DNA of 64,000 bases from Lumbricus rubellus (lineage: Eukaryota > Annelida > Clitellata > Crassiclitellata > Lumbricidae). The stretch lies in assembly GCA_945859605.1 (NCBI GenBank), contig OX243821.1, positions 21,467,873 to 21,531,872 on the forward strand. The letters run 5' to 3'. Of the stretch, positions 32,050-44,500 are shown one piece after another; the stretch's first letter is position 1; every line of letters begins with the position of its first letter. The notes under the pieces are model-generated. The model was not told the origin of the DNA. It did not search any database and saw nothing but the letters and a program-made list of their open reading frames with translations. The translations under genes and the position numbers were made by a program.

Positions 32050-32870
32050 ATATTATTCATATCCATTGTCATCCACCATTTAAGCCCCAACGACTATGAC
32101 GTGGCACTTCTGTGCAGTTACAATAGTTGTAAAAAAGCTCATGTTCCTCCGATTTGGAGTAATTTACCAGAGGATATGTGAGTGTAAAACAGGTTGTGCT
32201 GTCCTAAAATTCCTTTTAAAAGTCTTGGTTATAGGAGTCTTCCGGATGTCGCTCCATTGTATACGTAAACTATCAACATGAGTTAAAATTAACGCCATAG
32301 GAATAACGAAGTAAGAATATTATTTATCGGACTTGCGCAATACGTGATGGCATACCTTTTCTTGCACAACTTGGCTTGTTTTTCTGGCGGAGCATCGCCT
32401 AGCAGACCTGCTCTCCTCTGCAACACCGTGTGAGGTCAGTTGAAGTTATATCACGACACAGTAACAAATAGTCGGCCAGCCAAAGTTCATATCTCAGATG
32501 GAAGTGGAACCAGGGCTTATCTGAGGCTACACGATGAAGGAGGCTACATGTAGTTCTTATTCTAGCATCACAATAATGCTCCGTGCTACAGTTTCTGCCT
32601 CCTATCTTTCTGCAACGACCATAGTTGATACACTCTGTCGATATTGACTTTCAGTCCAGAGCCTTGATACGACTTTATCCTCATCATCATGTCCAAGTGG
32701 TCAGTTTCAAGGCTATTGCGAGGTTTGGTCTTGATAGCATTCATCAGGTTAAAAACCATGTTCACAATCTGCACTAGAGGCTTGTAACGTTGCACACACA
32801 TCCAGTAGAAGAGCCGGCAAGATAAATTCATCATCCTGGAGGGATGTACAGATCTACAGTACTCTGTCAC
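32050..32870 (-). pseudogene. hAT transposase C-terminus, copy 3, with duplicated flank
   Basis: The flank to 32600 duplicates 25405-26010. From 32870 down the minus strand reads, across a frameshift, LDVCATLQASSADCEHGF then LMNAIKTKPRNSLETDHLDM. Three copies in 7 kb imply local duplication as well as transposition. Confidence 0.7.
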
Positions 32871-32879
32871 TCACCGTAT

Positions 32880-33517
32880 TATATCCCATTATCGCATCAG
32901 CGCTCGTCCTATCGCACATGATTGCTGAGCAGACTGCATCTTCAAATGTCTGTATTTTATATAGCTTTTTACGCAGGTACATCTTACTGCTTAGATTCGA
33001 CCTTTCATCCACCTTTTGTGGCTCCCACAACATTTCTCAGATTGTACTGCCACAATTGCAGATGTGTATTAGCTGGTAATCTTCAACTGATAGTGATATC
33101 GTGCATTGCGCCTTCTCGTTCTTTCTTTGCCAACCATTCGGGACTGGATCAGGTGTGTCATCATTCACAATTTTATTGTCCATAAATCGTATTTAATAAG
33201 CACCATCTTTACCTTGAACTTCCAGACTTGATAATTGGCGTTGTTTAATTTCGTTATTGTGAACCTTGTTTCATTCAACTCCGCCATTTTATGCTTCTTC
33301 TTCACAAGCTGACTCGCACGAATTTAGTGTAAATTTGTGGTGCTGATTCCGAATATGAAGTCAGTTTTGCTAGATTGGCTCGAGTTTTTCAAAGAAATTA
33401 TGAGAATTTGATGGTTTGAATAGCCACGGGGCAAAATGCATTGAATTAGTCATAAATATTTGCAGAAATGCATATATTAAATACATAAATGGCAATTTCT
33501 TCGGTATAATAACATAT
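32880..33517. other. no gene seen
   Basis: Ordinary sequence; the 87-codon plus-strand frame at 32922 lacks a protein-like pattern. Confidence 0.45.
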
Positions 33518-34688
33518 GGGCCGTCCATAAAGTACGTCATGCTATTTTTGTCCATTTTTACGCAATGTTTTTACACAGGATAAGAAGTAGATTAGCGAAA
33601 CTTGACCTCACCCAGTGATTAAATAATAACAAGGAAACAAAACAATTTGACTAAAGAAAGACTAGATTGACAAATTATGTGACAAACTCTTGTGCTATAT
33701 TGAATCTGTTTATTACGGGTCTGTGTTTATTATGTTTAATTCAAAAATATTTACTGGACATCATCCATCCATGGTGAAATGAAGTGTTCATCCATAGTTA
33801 CGACTGGCATCAATCTTTTACCATCATCGTTTCCTGGAAGGATAATTGCAGGCAGATCAACTTCCATCCTCATCTAGCCACTCAACATCCTCTGAATGTG
33901 CATTTTCTCTTCTAGCAATAACTGCCATGAGTTCTCTTTGCCTTCTAGCAGCGATTCTCAAAGGACGGATGCGTTTCATCTGAGTTGATTCTGGAACAGT
34001 TTGGGTTGGCACATTCATCCGAGCCCGAGCTCTGTGTTGTCCTGCATGTTTCTTCAACATTGTTTGTGAGGCAAAGTATAAGTTACATACTCTGCTCTTT
34101 CTGAAGCTTTGAGTCCATCAGTTGTTTGGTTGATTGGGATTGGAGGAGGAAAGAATCTCGAAGGTAAAACATTAAAATATTATGAGCTTCGTACTTTGTC
34201 GCAACATTTTATGTCCTGACATTTCACAATTTGAGTGAAATATTGGCTGGTGCGAACATGATTGTCAAGCCATTCCTGATCCTACGATATCAGTCCTGCT
34301 GCATCCAATTCAGATTTTTTATCAGGGTTGATATATTCTGCAACTGTTGGAAATTGGTCAACAATCACATGTGACCAGATTTCAGCCAAAGTTTCACAGG
34401 TCTGCAAACTTGAAGTTTGTTATTTCGATATCCTCATTGATTGTTCTGCCCTGCGAATCAAGGTGACTGCCATAATGTTCATGTGGCAATATGACACCAG
34501 ACAGTTCTCTGCTCAACGGAGCCATTCGACGTTCCACGCGATTAAAAGCACTTTACGGTGCTTTGGTTGCAATGAATAAAAATAAATGTGTGACGTCACA
34601 CATATGCCCGACCCCCTCTCCTCCCTGTCACAAACTGTCACACTTTCTTACACACCCCATGGAGCGTGATGTACTTTATGGACGGCCC
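33518..34688. mobile_element. TIR DNA element, superfamily unassigned
   Basis: The left end GGGCCGTCCATAAAGTACGT and the right end (complement, ending at 34688) GGGCCGTCCATAAAGTACAT match at 23 of 25 positions (33518-33542 against 34664-34688). The flanks give a 3 bp duplication TAT. The 1,171 bp interior has no intact transposase; the minus-strand frame at 33857-34060 (basic, ending EDVEWLDEDGS) could be its relic. The GGGCCGTCCATAAA terminus is one I have seen in invertebrate repeats, but I cannot give the superfamily. Confidence 0.8.
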
Positions 34689-34748
34689 TATACACATGGT
34701 AAGCTGACATGATGATTGATTTAATGGATATTAAAACGGTTTTTGTGT

Positions 34749-35560
34749 TTAGGATTTTCTGTTATGTAAGGAGGCTCCAACGTCTGCCATCATCATGACT
34801 TTGTGTGTGTCCCATCTGCCTTGATATATTGCCTCCATGACCTTTATGTCTTGATGAAACCTCTCACATTGTTCCTCACTAAAATCTCCAAGATTATGTG
34901 CAAATCTATTTAGGTGGCTCGTATGAAGAAAGTGTATCTTTATGCTCGTTAATATCCACATGTCTGAAATTTCTTAGCATGTTTTCACTTTTGCACCAGT
35001 TCTTCATATTTGTCTGCTTTGTTGTTTCCTAAAAATTTTCTGAACAACTAAGACAAAACTGCACATGGCAGAAGCTTCAGCACCATTCATGCATTTTGTG
35101 AAACTGGATTTCATGATAAGTTTGCAAATCTGAGAGCTGTCAAAGATTCCAGCTTTTCGTTTTTCCATACTTAGTCCAGGATAAGATCTACAAATGCATT
35201 TGGAAGCAATATCCATGTTTGTCCAGGGCCTTAACAAATTGTTTCATTAGTCCAAGCTTTATGTGAAGTGGTGGAAGACTAATTTTTTCTCTATCAGTCA
35301 ATGTTTTTATCACTTGAGGGCCATGTTATCTTTTCCAATGATCTTGCTTTTCCCTGCTATCCCACAAGCAGAGTATTGTCCTTCAGATTAACAAATGTCG
35401 CTGGAAGGGAATTGTAAAAGTCAAGCAAAGTTTTGTCTCTGTAAGCAGCATGCAATTGCATCAGATGACTGGAGATCAATAAGTTCCAACTGGTAATCTG
35501 GTGACATCTCCTCTTGTGTGCTTCTGCCTGAAATTAGAGGTGTGCGCCACTGTAGACTTA
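34749..35560 (-). pseudogene. decayed unnamed gene (HFLHSHL / GERFHQDI family)
   Basis: Reading down the minus strand with frameshifts: NLKDNTLLVG, SLPPLHIKLGLMKQFVKALD, KHGYCFQMHL-stop, GIFDSSQICKLIMKSSFTKC, EASAMCSFVLVV, then KIHFLHTSHLNRFAHNLGDF, SEEQCERFHQDIKVMEAIYQ, GRW, MMADV. I recall an arthropod and cnidarian protein family with exactly this order (LPPLHIKLGLMKxFVKxL, GIFxGPQIRxL, HFLHSHLxxFPxNLGxxSxEQGERFHQDI, ME.RYQGxW, MADYCW), present in many copies and without a known function. At least three frame breaks show this copy is dead. It abuts the TIR element at 33518-34688. Confidence 0.6.
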
Positions 35561-36720
35561 ATGTTAATTTCGGCTCTTAAATAGTTGCCTTTTCTGTTGG
35601 TCATCGCAGGCCGTATGACAACATGTATAAGAGTTCGTGGCACTTACCAAAACACAATCCTGCTTGAAGTGATTTGGAAAACGAAAAAGATTGGGCCTAT
35701 AGACTGTTTAATTTATTTAACGCACAGCACTTTATTCGCGAATTTTGTTTAAAATTATTTGTAATCCTCTTATGCGGTATAATTTGGTCTCGAGATAAAC
35801 TGATATGCGGCCTATTTCTCCTATCTGTCGTGGGCCGGATGTGGCCAACGGGCCGGACATCATGCACCACTGTTGTACGTACATCCACTTGCTTACCAAG
35901 CAAGAAATTTCCTTTAATCTTGAATATATTTTAATCTTATTTATTAATTTTACTTCTGTCATGTCTAGAATGCTATAGTTGTAAGTTTTATCCTATTTAT
36001 TAACCCCAAACGTTTTTAGTATAGAATAATAATGTATATTCAATACTCATGTTAAGGCACGAAATAGCCAATTCTGTGATGAAGTGCCGTTAAACCCAAT
36101 CAATCAGTCAATCAATCCTATTTTCAGATCAACACAAACAGAGCTTAGAACTGCAAAATCAATTTGATATTTTCATATTGAGTTTTATTGAGTGCGCAAT
36201 TGGAAAAGAGAAACTATTGTTACCATTGTGCAATGAGACACATTTCAAATTTCTCTTGGAGCTGTCTATAAACAGCCACCAATCTTCTGGTCTATATTCC
36301 ATTCTCATTTGATGAAGAAGTCCAGGGATGTTATTGCAGTATGCAAGTTCTTCATATTGGGTGAAGTAAGTCAGAAGTTCTACCTCAATTGTTCGATAAG
36401 CATGACAGTTCTTTTCTTTTAGTCTCGATGATAAAAGTTATGATGCTTGCCCTGAGGATTGAGATCCCGTATCGGATCATTGAGTTCATGTTGGCAAAAA
36501 TGGCGAGGTGTAGCAATGCTTCCTTCATATTCATTTCCACTGTTATCTGCTGTGCTACTTTTTCTAAGTTCTGATTTTCTTCAATATCTGACAGTGGAAG
36601 GTCAGGAAGTGTTCTAAACTTGCATGATGTTACCAAAGTCTATGGGCTGTGACAAGTGGTTAAAGTGGTTTGGGTGAGCAGTGGGTATGCTTGTGGGTGA
36701 ACACTGAGATGCTGAATAAT
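35561..36720. other. no gene seen
   Basis: About 1.1 kb without a supported gene. A minus-strand reading around 35697-35962 (ISLSRDQIIPHKRITNN) and a CAATCAATCAGTCAATCAAT run at 36100-36117 suggest retroelement debris. 36385-36636 has no recognisable motif. Confidence 0.4.
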
Positions 36721-36879
36721 GGTTTTATTGGAACGCATGTGTTTCCATAGTTCTCAGCATAGCGATCAATGGAAACGCAGGAAACGGATTTCCTGAGTAA
36801 TATGAACACCGTTCCACGCATGTTCCCACCACTTCAAACCCTGACTGACGTATGCTTCCTGTCTCTTGTGCACTCTGAT

Positions 36880-37250
36880 AAAAAAAAACTGTGTGCTTGG
36901 ATGCCTTCCACAATAGTACTGCAACTGGGTATTCGCCAGACGATGGAAGACGTTTCCATGGAAATGGAACCATATCCGGGTACCGAAACTGATCAACGCA
37001 GAGGAGGAAGACACAAGTCCATCCGTCGCTGAGATGAAAATCCGATTGTTGGCATCAGAAACGCTACCAGTGACTACAGATGACAACACACTGAACCAGG
37101 AAGATGAAGATACAGAAGACCAACCCACACGAGTCGCTCACTCAAAAAGGATGGTGACGTCGTCAATCTCAGCAATACCACCTCTGGACTGGTCTGCAAG
37201 TGACCGAGTCGTTGGAAAACCAGCCTATTTAAAAGACTGCATGATGTAAT
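36880..37250 (+). pseudogene. possible retroelement pol C-terminal remnant
   Basis: A plus-strand reading, in one frame from about 36950, gives WKWNHIRVPKLINAEEE, then an acidic and threonine-rich linker, then SASDRVVGKPAYLKDCMM-stop at 37247. The arginine-plus-KPAYLKDxx ending is like the extreme C-terminus of LTR-retrotransposon polyproteins (SxRVxxPPAYLKDYV). There is no integrase core nearby, so this is only a suggestion. Confidence 0.25.
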
Positions 37251-38399
37251 GAACATTACTAATTAACCTGCTGTGTTCTTAAGTTTGTTATTTTTCAAGT
37301 TTGTTATTTTTCTGTTGAGCCCCACGAAAGACTAGAAGTATGGTGAACATTATTTACCTTGTGCGTGCATGTGCGTGCTCACACTTTTCTACATACAAAT
37401 TGGATTTGTATACGCAAAAATCAATTAAAATAAAGTAGTGTGCAATGGTATCGAATCTGGACAGTAAATGTAAAGGACATGCTTTCAGAGGGAAGTAAAT
37501 CAATGAATTTAGTGCTTTGTGTGATTGAATCTGTTATGACTCTCGGTTTAACACTTGTGTTTTGCTTGTGTTCAGAGACAATACTTGTGTACATGGACAA
37601 CTAAACCAGCTTGTGATCCGACTGGATGTGGACGATTGGTTTATTACCGCATTACACTGTGATAACGAATTGGCAAAATTTGTTGCTATTTTTCTTTGTA
37701 TGCAGCTGCATTTAACAACTTGATATTTTACAAATCTGATAAGGGCACATGCAACTGCAATTATACTGCAGTTTGCAGAGCAGTTGTGACTGTGAGTGAA
37801 GGACTTGCTGAAGGTTCATAAACAGTAACCGTCTCGAACGCAGTGGAGAGTGAAGGACTTGTTCAAGGTCTTTACACAGTAGTAGTATCTCTTATGCAAT
37901 TCAGAGAAAAGGACTTGCCCATCGTCCCTACACATTATGTTAATGAATTATATCTGAAGGGAAATGTCAATCAGCCTGTTGCCCCAGCCTTCTTATTAGG
38001 AACTTGGCTCTCATGGGATTGGTTGTGGCTGGAGATAGCAGGAACGCTTCTCTATGATAGCGGGTGCAAGCTAGATTCTGGGGTGCTTGACTGTCCGGCT
38101 CAGAAAAGTATTGTGTGTGCATTTTTACTACTTTTTATTATAAATTATCATTATGGATTGGGTTAAGTGTGATTGCTTTATTTATGTTTCTTTATTGGTC
38201 TTATGGTTAGTAGTATTATTATTACCGGTATTGCGAGAATCATTGCTAATAATTGCTAAAGAGTATTTTATTATTAATGAATTGAATGAATTTGATTATT
38301 CTTGTGTTTGATTGTGTGTAATAATAATCGGAAAATGCAATATCGTTTCTCTTCCATGTAGTTAGTTATCTAAGGTTAAATGGTTACTGAATGAATAGG
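37251..38399. other. no clear gene
   Basis: The 107-codon plus-strand frame at 37843-38166 has no family resemblance. 37795-37930 holds short repeats around GAGTGAAGGACTTG, the same phrase as in the SINE body (GTGAAGGACTTGCCCAAGGT) and at 39735-39900. Confidence 0.4.
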
Positions 38400-38407
38400 C
38401 TTCTAAG

Positions 38408-39631
38408 CAGGATGGGCAAATTACAGGGTGACATGTAAGTGATTTACAAATTACCAATTACTGGAGAAAATGTAGTTCAATTACAAATTGCAAATTACTT
38501 TTGACTCATAGCTTCAAATTACAAATTATGTAATTTCTATTACATCAATTACAAATTATGTAATTTCAATTGGGTCAATTACAAATAACTTTGGGGCTTA
38601 AGTCATTGGATTAAAAATCAGGCAGGAAGTGCATGCCTTTTTTCTTAATTTTCTATGTGTATTATTATTCATTGTGTAAGAAAATGTCTATTTAGTTTCT
38701 TAAAGAATCAGCAGCTGTTCAAACAAGTTATCTGATAGCAGTCTCTGTTTGACCTTACAATCATGCCTGTAAAACTAATGAGCCTCTACTGCAGACCAGG
38801 GCAGCACTAAATTGTATAAACAATTTGTTAGCAGTTGGATAGCATAGCTATGAGGCATTGCTATGCATGTAGTTTCCTTTCTGTCATCTATAAGCTTAAT
38901 ATGCTGCAAGATTTCAATGATTTTTGTTTCTGCTAGTCGACGTTGAGGTCACTGCACGCTACACACTAAAGCCATAAAATTCATCATATACCTCCCTCTC
39001 TTTTTGACCATTAGATGCACAGTAGGCCTGTTTGGTTCACTAGTGGTGGCATTTTCAGATGTTGTTACTAGCAATTGGTATATCCTTTTAGTGATGATGG
39101 TTCTCTGCCCGAGGGCAGGTTCATTGGCTTTACTTGGGGATAAGATGAGTGAGGTGGTTTCCCGTTGCCTTCCCCACAGACAATGATGGATAAGCAATTT
39201 GTCCAAGGTCGCTCTGCAGCAGCTTTCGCCTCTGCGTACCACACGTGCTAGCCCGATATATCTAAATCTCTTAATGTCAACTACCAGCCCTGGGCAGCTC
39301 GTTGCAACCAACAGACGTATGCCGCTTACATGTATAGCTAACTATGTCAGTTTTCTTTTAGTCTGGTCTGCAAACTGCAGGTAGCCACGTAACTTAAAAC
39401 ACGGGTGATTCACTGTTGCAAGAATTACATGAGTTACCAAAGAATCTTATATAGTTCCATTCAAAGTAATTTGATTTTGTGAAATGTAATTGAAATTACA
39501 GATTACAGGAAGAAATGTAATTGAATTACAAATTACTTTAATGCAGATCGGCAAATTACCAATTACAATTTTATTATTGTAATTTCAATTACGTAATTTC
39601 AATTACTCGACTAAATTACTGCCCGTCCCTG
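38408..39631. mobile_element. hAT-type element with perfect 8 bp target duplication
   Basis: The left end CAGGATGGGCAAATTAC and right end (complement) CAGGGACGGGCAGTAATT are imperfect terminal repeats. Both sides carry CTTCTAAG (38400-38407 and 39632-39639), an exact 8 bp duplication. Subterminal regions are full of AATTACAAATTA repeats on both sides. The middle (about 38900-39350) is compositionally different and contains GGTTTCCCGTTGCCTTCCCC, so it may be a nested insertion. No transposase is seen. Confidence 0.85.
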
Positions 39632-39734
39632 CTTCTAAGCAGGATTTATCGCCCTCGCGAGTTAATGCTATTCCCTTTAGTAGCTTGTAGTCTTTCTCCG
39701 AAGTTTCTCAGTTAGCCTATGCTAGAAGGTTCCT

Positions 39735-39900
39735 AGGTGACGGCAGTGTCCTCGGACGCAATTGAGAGTGAAGGACTTGCTCGTTGTCTTTAAACAGTAA
39801 CCGCTTTGGACACAATTGTGGGTAAAGGACTTGCTCAAGGTCGCTACACAGAATACTGCCTTCGACACAGCATCCTCGGACGCAATTGAGAGTGAAGCCA
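39735..39900. repeat. ~60 bp imperfect tandem repeat
   Basis: CGGACGCAATTGAGAGTGAA, with AGGACTTGCTCRWKGTC and ACACAG, occurs about three times. The phrase resembles the common core of the SINE family at 53-57 kb. Confidence 0.7.
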
Positions 39901-40064
39901 GTACAGCTGCACTTAAAAAAACCTGATATAATAATAATATTTTTTCTTCAATTAAACCCCTGCAAACGCACCGCTTTACATGTACAAGTTATGCAGTAAT
40001 CTTAATTAGCCTAACGTCATACAGATTCATACTCAGCAGCTACTATTAACAGAACAGACAGCCT

Positions 40065-40165
40065 GCAACACACGCCGCTAGTCCTCTCAACGGGGGCTCG
40101 AACTCTACCTCTCGCTATATACTCTGCGAGTGTTGACCAATGCGCTACCAAACTTGTCCATGGAT
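40065..40165 (-). mobile_element. tRNA-like SINE head, second family
   Basis: The minus strand reads TAGCGCATTGG (box A-like), 33 bases, then AGTTCGAGCCCC (box B), with a tRNA-like spacing. It differs from the 53-57 kb SINE family. I do not call it a tRNA gene because the acceptor stem does not pair in any arrangement I tried. Confidence 0.45.
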
Positions 40166-40169
40166 GGAT

Positions 40170-41455
40170 GTATCCAGATTTGACGAGGGCTCATGACAAC
40201 AGAGGCCTTTTCGCTCGAAAAAATTATTACATCTTTTTTCAAACCTGCTGTCTTGTTAATTTTATAGTTTATACTGAGTCTTATTGTTTTGATCTTTGAA
40301 AATTTAAGTGGCGCACCCCGTGACAACTTTTGGAACTGCAAGAGATTCTTCCATGATTCGTGGTCTGTGTATTTTTTTCTGCGCTTCGCAATGGCATCAC
40401 ATGGAGATCAGATGGGTAATCAAAATAACTGGTTATTAAGATGAATATTCTTACCATCGTCTTAACATTAGTGCAGCATTAAATTCTAGGATTTGTTTAA
40501 CTTCACAGGTGACTTAAAACATGTAAGTTTATTTAGGTGAACTGTAGCGCGTGCGCTTATAAGTTGTACCTCTAAGTCGTTGTGCGGGAATAAGTAAGTA
40601 CAAGAATAGTAAGCGTATTAGAGCTGCCTCAGAAACTAGCCACAACTCTGCCACTGCTCACATTGTGGCATTGTCAGTCCCATTTCTGGATAAAAGAGGT
40701 GAACAACGCTGATGACCTTTGCTATCTCACAGGGTCGTTAAACTGAAACAACCAAACTAACCACGAGACATTTGAATAAAGTGTCACTGATGATTTCGTA
40801 TGAAGGCAGGGTATTATTTTAATCTTCGGTTGTCTTGTAGTTTACGTTGCTAAATTATTTTATTTATACCAGTGCAGTACATTATGTTCGAAAGTAAACT
40901 GCATTTTAATGTCCACCATTCAGATTCCATTTAAGAAAGAATTATCAATCGAAATTCTGTCTAGGCAAGAATTATTGTCATCAATCCGACTTCTATTTAA
41001 CATCGAATTTGTACTGCGATCCAACTTCCATGCAGTCAAGTCGATTATGTCAGGACTCAAGTTCATTTTGTTAAGAATAAAGTCGATAGAAATAATAATA
41101 ATTGAGTCCATTCAGTCAACATTAAAGAATGTTTCCGTGCTGTAGTGATTAATTAATTAGAATTAAGCTATTATATGCAATGTCATATTTAAGGAGTTTT
41201 GGGTGTTTGAACACCCCCAAAATGGAATAATGCAAAAATGAAGTAGGCCTAGTATTACATGCATTTACTAACACACTGTAAAAACTAAGCTCTTATTTCT
41301 ATGTGAAATTTTACAAGATGGAAGCTGCTTTGGTCAGTTGATTCGGTTGCTTATCACCTTGCTCAAGATTGAGTAAAAACACTACAACACCCCCGCTCGA
41401 AACAAAATTCTGGCTATAGCCTTGACGATATGCCATTCGTGTTTCAACTTTTCAG
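40170..41455. other. upstream region of NUBP2; first exon not located
   Basis: The NUBP2 start codon must lie here or further upstream, because the first recognised exon begins with a split codon. An ATGGAAGCTGCTTTG at 41318 is tempting (human NUBP2 begins MEAA) but its only GT gives the wrong phase. 41200-41220 contains GGGTGTTTGAACACCC, a word shared with the MITE at 49.0 kb. Confidence 0.4.
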
Positions 41456-41589
41456 ATGTTGACGATGTGCCAGTGGACCGCCTTGCCTCAGTGAAGCATG
41501 TCATTCTGGTGATGTCGGGAAAGGGTGGCGTTGGCAAAAGCACCGTGGCCGTCCAGCTATCTGTTGGACTTAGGAATGCCGGCTTCAAG
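41456..41589 (+). CDS. NUBP2: NUBP2 coding exon a (P-loop)
   Basis: Acceptor TTTTCAG at 41449-41455, donor GTGAGG at 41590. Starts with the last two bases of a split codon and reads [29 protein letters not shown], ending NAGFK. Confidence 0.92.
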
Positions 41590-44500
41590 GTGAGGCTGAC
41601 AGGTCTCAGGGCAATCTACATGTGGTATTGTAGGGATGATTATCACTGAGTAGATAGCAGATAATTAAATATATTGTTAATTAAAAAAAATTAATAATAA
41701 CAATGACGATTTCTATAGCGCTGTAACACAGCCATGCCGTTACAAAGGTGTCCATTACCTCGCCTCACAGTGCTTACTGATAAGTTACCGTGCAGGTTTG
41801 ATATTATTATTCAAGACTTTTTTATTATTCAAGATAGACTACTTTTCTCAGCCAGGACTAAATAGGACAGTTTTGAGATTTTTTTGAAACAGAGTGGAGT
41901 GGGGGCTAAGCACAGTTTAACCGGTTAATAACGGAAGTGTTTGTGGAATTGCTTTTGGAGCTTCATTTCATACTCTTGGAATATTCCATTAGTACTGTTA
42001 ATTTTTTTGCGCATACTGTTTCAGGTTGGCTTGCTTGACGTTGATCTCTGTGGACCGAGCATTCCTACGATGCTGAACATTGAAAACAGAAATGTCCTGC
42101 AATGCGAGGAAGGGTAATAACCAAAAAAGCACTCTGTTTACATGTATCATAATTGCTGCTCTAGTTAGGCAATGTCAGCTTGGGATTGCCCCTGACTACT
42201 TGCAAGAGCTTTGTTGCTCCACGAGTACCAAAGGCCACCGCCTCCTCCGTTCTGCACAGAAAAGATTGCTCTTGGTCCCATTTGCACAAACTGCAACAAT
42301 GCAGAATCGAGCCTTTTCTGTGATCGGCCCAGTTGTCTAGAATGGACTCCGACAGGAGCTACGTCTACTTTCTGGGGTTATTACTGAAACATTTTTTTTA
42401 TTAAACTCAAAACTGTCCTTTTTTGCCGTGCTAGAGTCGGGAGCACTTCTGAGTAGTTCCCTTGAAGAAACGCTATATAAATTCTTGAATGAATAAATGA
42501 ATTGAGAGTCTGAGTACATGTAGTACATCTTCGGCCCTAATAATAGTCTTTGCTTGTGCAATCCCCTCGAGATGCTCATTTCTTTTCCGCAAGCATTTTT
42601 AAACCATTCTTTTCTGTCATTGTTTGATGCTGTCTGGTTGGGAGCGCCTCAGAGGAGTCTCTCTTTAAATGGTGCTATATAAATTGCGATTACGACTCAC
42701 TGGCGAACTTTACTTTAAAAACCTTTCTCCTAAATGTTGTTTAACATTTTTCCAGGTTAAGTGGCACTATATAATTTTTGATTACAACTCACTGATAAAC
42801 TTGACTATAAAACCTTTTCACTTAAATATCGTTTTGACATTTTCCAGTTTATGTTGCACTATATATGCTTACAATTACAAGTTTGCTGATAATCTTTACT
42901 TTAATTTTGAAAACCTTTTCACTGAAATATTGTTTTATCATTTTTCCAGCTGGGTTCCAGTGTTCGTTGACGACGAACGACGATTGGCCGTCATGTCGAT
43001 TGGTTTTCTGTTGGCGAGTCGCAACGATGCTGTCATTTGGCGAGGACCAAAGAAAAATGGTACGGCGTTATATAGCTAGCAGTTGCTTATTCATCAGGAT
43101 ACTCGAGTGTTCAGTAAATGTATTTTCATATACTATACTATTTTTTGATTTATGAAGCACCTCTCACAGTACAAGCTAATCAGAGGCGCTTCCAGTGCGA
43201 AGATCCCTTTGGAAATAGAAAAGTTTTAAGGAAAAACGCAGAAACAGCAGTTCTTCCAGATAAGATCTGAGTACGAATTATTGTAGGGAGGCTATTCAAA
43301 AGCAAAGGGCCAACAGAAGCAAAGGCTCGATGTTGGGCTGTAGCAGTCCAAGACCGAGGTACAAGAAGGTCATGACGGTCTAAAGATCGGAGAGGACATA
43401 GTACATGCATTCTTTGTTTTGGTTGCCTATTTTTCAATGGAAGGTATGCTAAATTATGAGTAAATTTATGCATTTTGCCAGAATACATATATTTTCAGAA
43501 ATTAGAAATTATGGGTGGCAAGAACGGACTTAAGAAGCAGCAAGGTGCCTTACCTGTTGTTTTGGCTTTCTGTTCTTCAAGAATACTCTAATTGTGGGTA
43601 AATGTATTTTTTCTCTGAGTACATTCACTCCTGGAATTTGTGCTGCATCCCTTCAAGAGATCTACAAGTACTAAGAGTCACGGCATACGTTTTCGGAAAT
43701 TTTTTAACGACAATTGGTTATACTGAAGGAAATGTTACCACCACACTACAACACGAAAGATATTCATATTAGTATTCAAGTTATTGAACATTGGGGAATT
43801 TTGTGGGCATTTGAAATTGAATTTCACTACGGTAACTTGTGTTGTTTACTTTTAGCGAATGTAATTTCCCAGAGTACATTCATTCATTTCTAGCACTCTC
43901 TTCAAGAGACCTACTCAGAGGTACATGTATTTAAAAAAATGATTAATGGTGCTACTGTATGGAAATGTGGATAAATTGCCACAAACTCTAAAGCAGGAAA
44001 GATAATTATTCATTGTAGTATTTCTGTTGAACCATGGTTTAGACACCTTTTTAAAGGACTAACACTGCACAATAAGTATCAGCAGTAGACTAAAATTGAA
44101 CATTGCACCTTGCAGAATTTGCCAGATATTTGATATTGAATTTTATCTAGAGCAGTGGTTCCCAACCTTTTTTGACGTTAGGGTCACTTTTTCTAAGTTG
44201 GAGGACACGAGGGCCACTTTTTCTTAGTTAAAGGGCATTAAGGGACCACAAGCCTAAAATATAATTAACTAAAAGCATATAAAAATTGTTATAACTGAAT
44301 CAAAATAGACTGTTTTATGTTATTTATTGACGTCAAAATAAAATAATTTGTCATAGAAAATAATTATGTGTTCTATATCCCGTCCAAATTGTCAATTTTT
44401 CATAAATTTTTTAAATTCTTTGAGAGATGAGTGCCATTTTGGGGAGCCTAGCGGGCCACTTTTGGCCCGCGGGCCACGGGTTGGGAACCGTTGATCTACG

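Noticed and set aside
37843..38166. 107-codon plus-strand frame
   Set aside because: No family pattern, and its start lies in a short repeat shared with other places.
40065..40165. tRNA gene
   Set aside because: Box A and box B words are present, but I could not pair an acceptor stem or a proper anticodon arm; treated as a SINE head. The same applies to the heads of the five SINEs at 53-57 kb.
41318..41335. NUBP2 start codon in ATGGAAGCTGCTTTG
   Set aside because: The only following GT would join in phase 0 while exon a needs one base carried over; the peptide would be out of frame.
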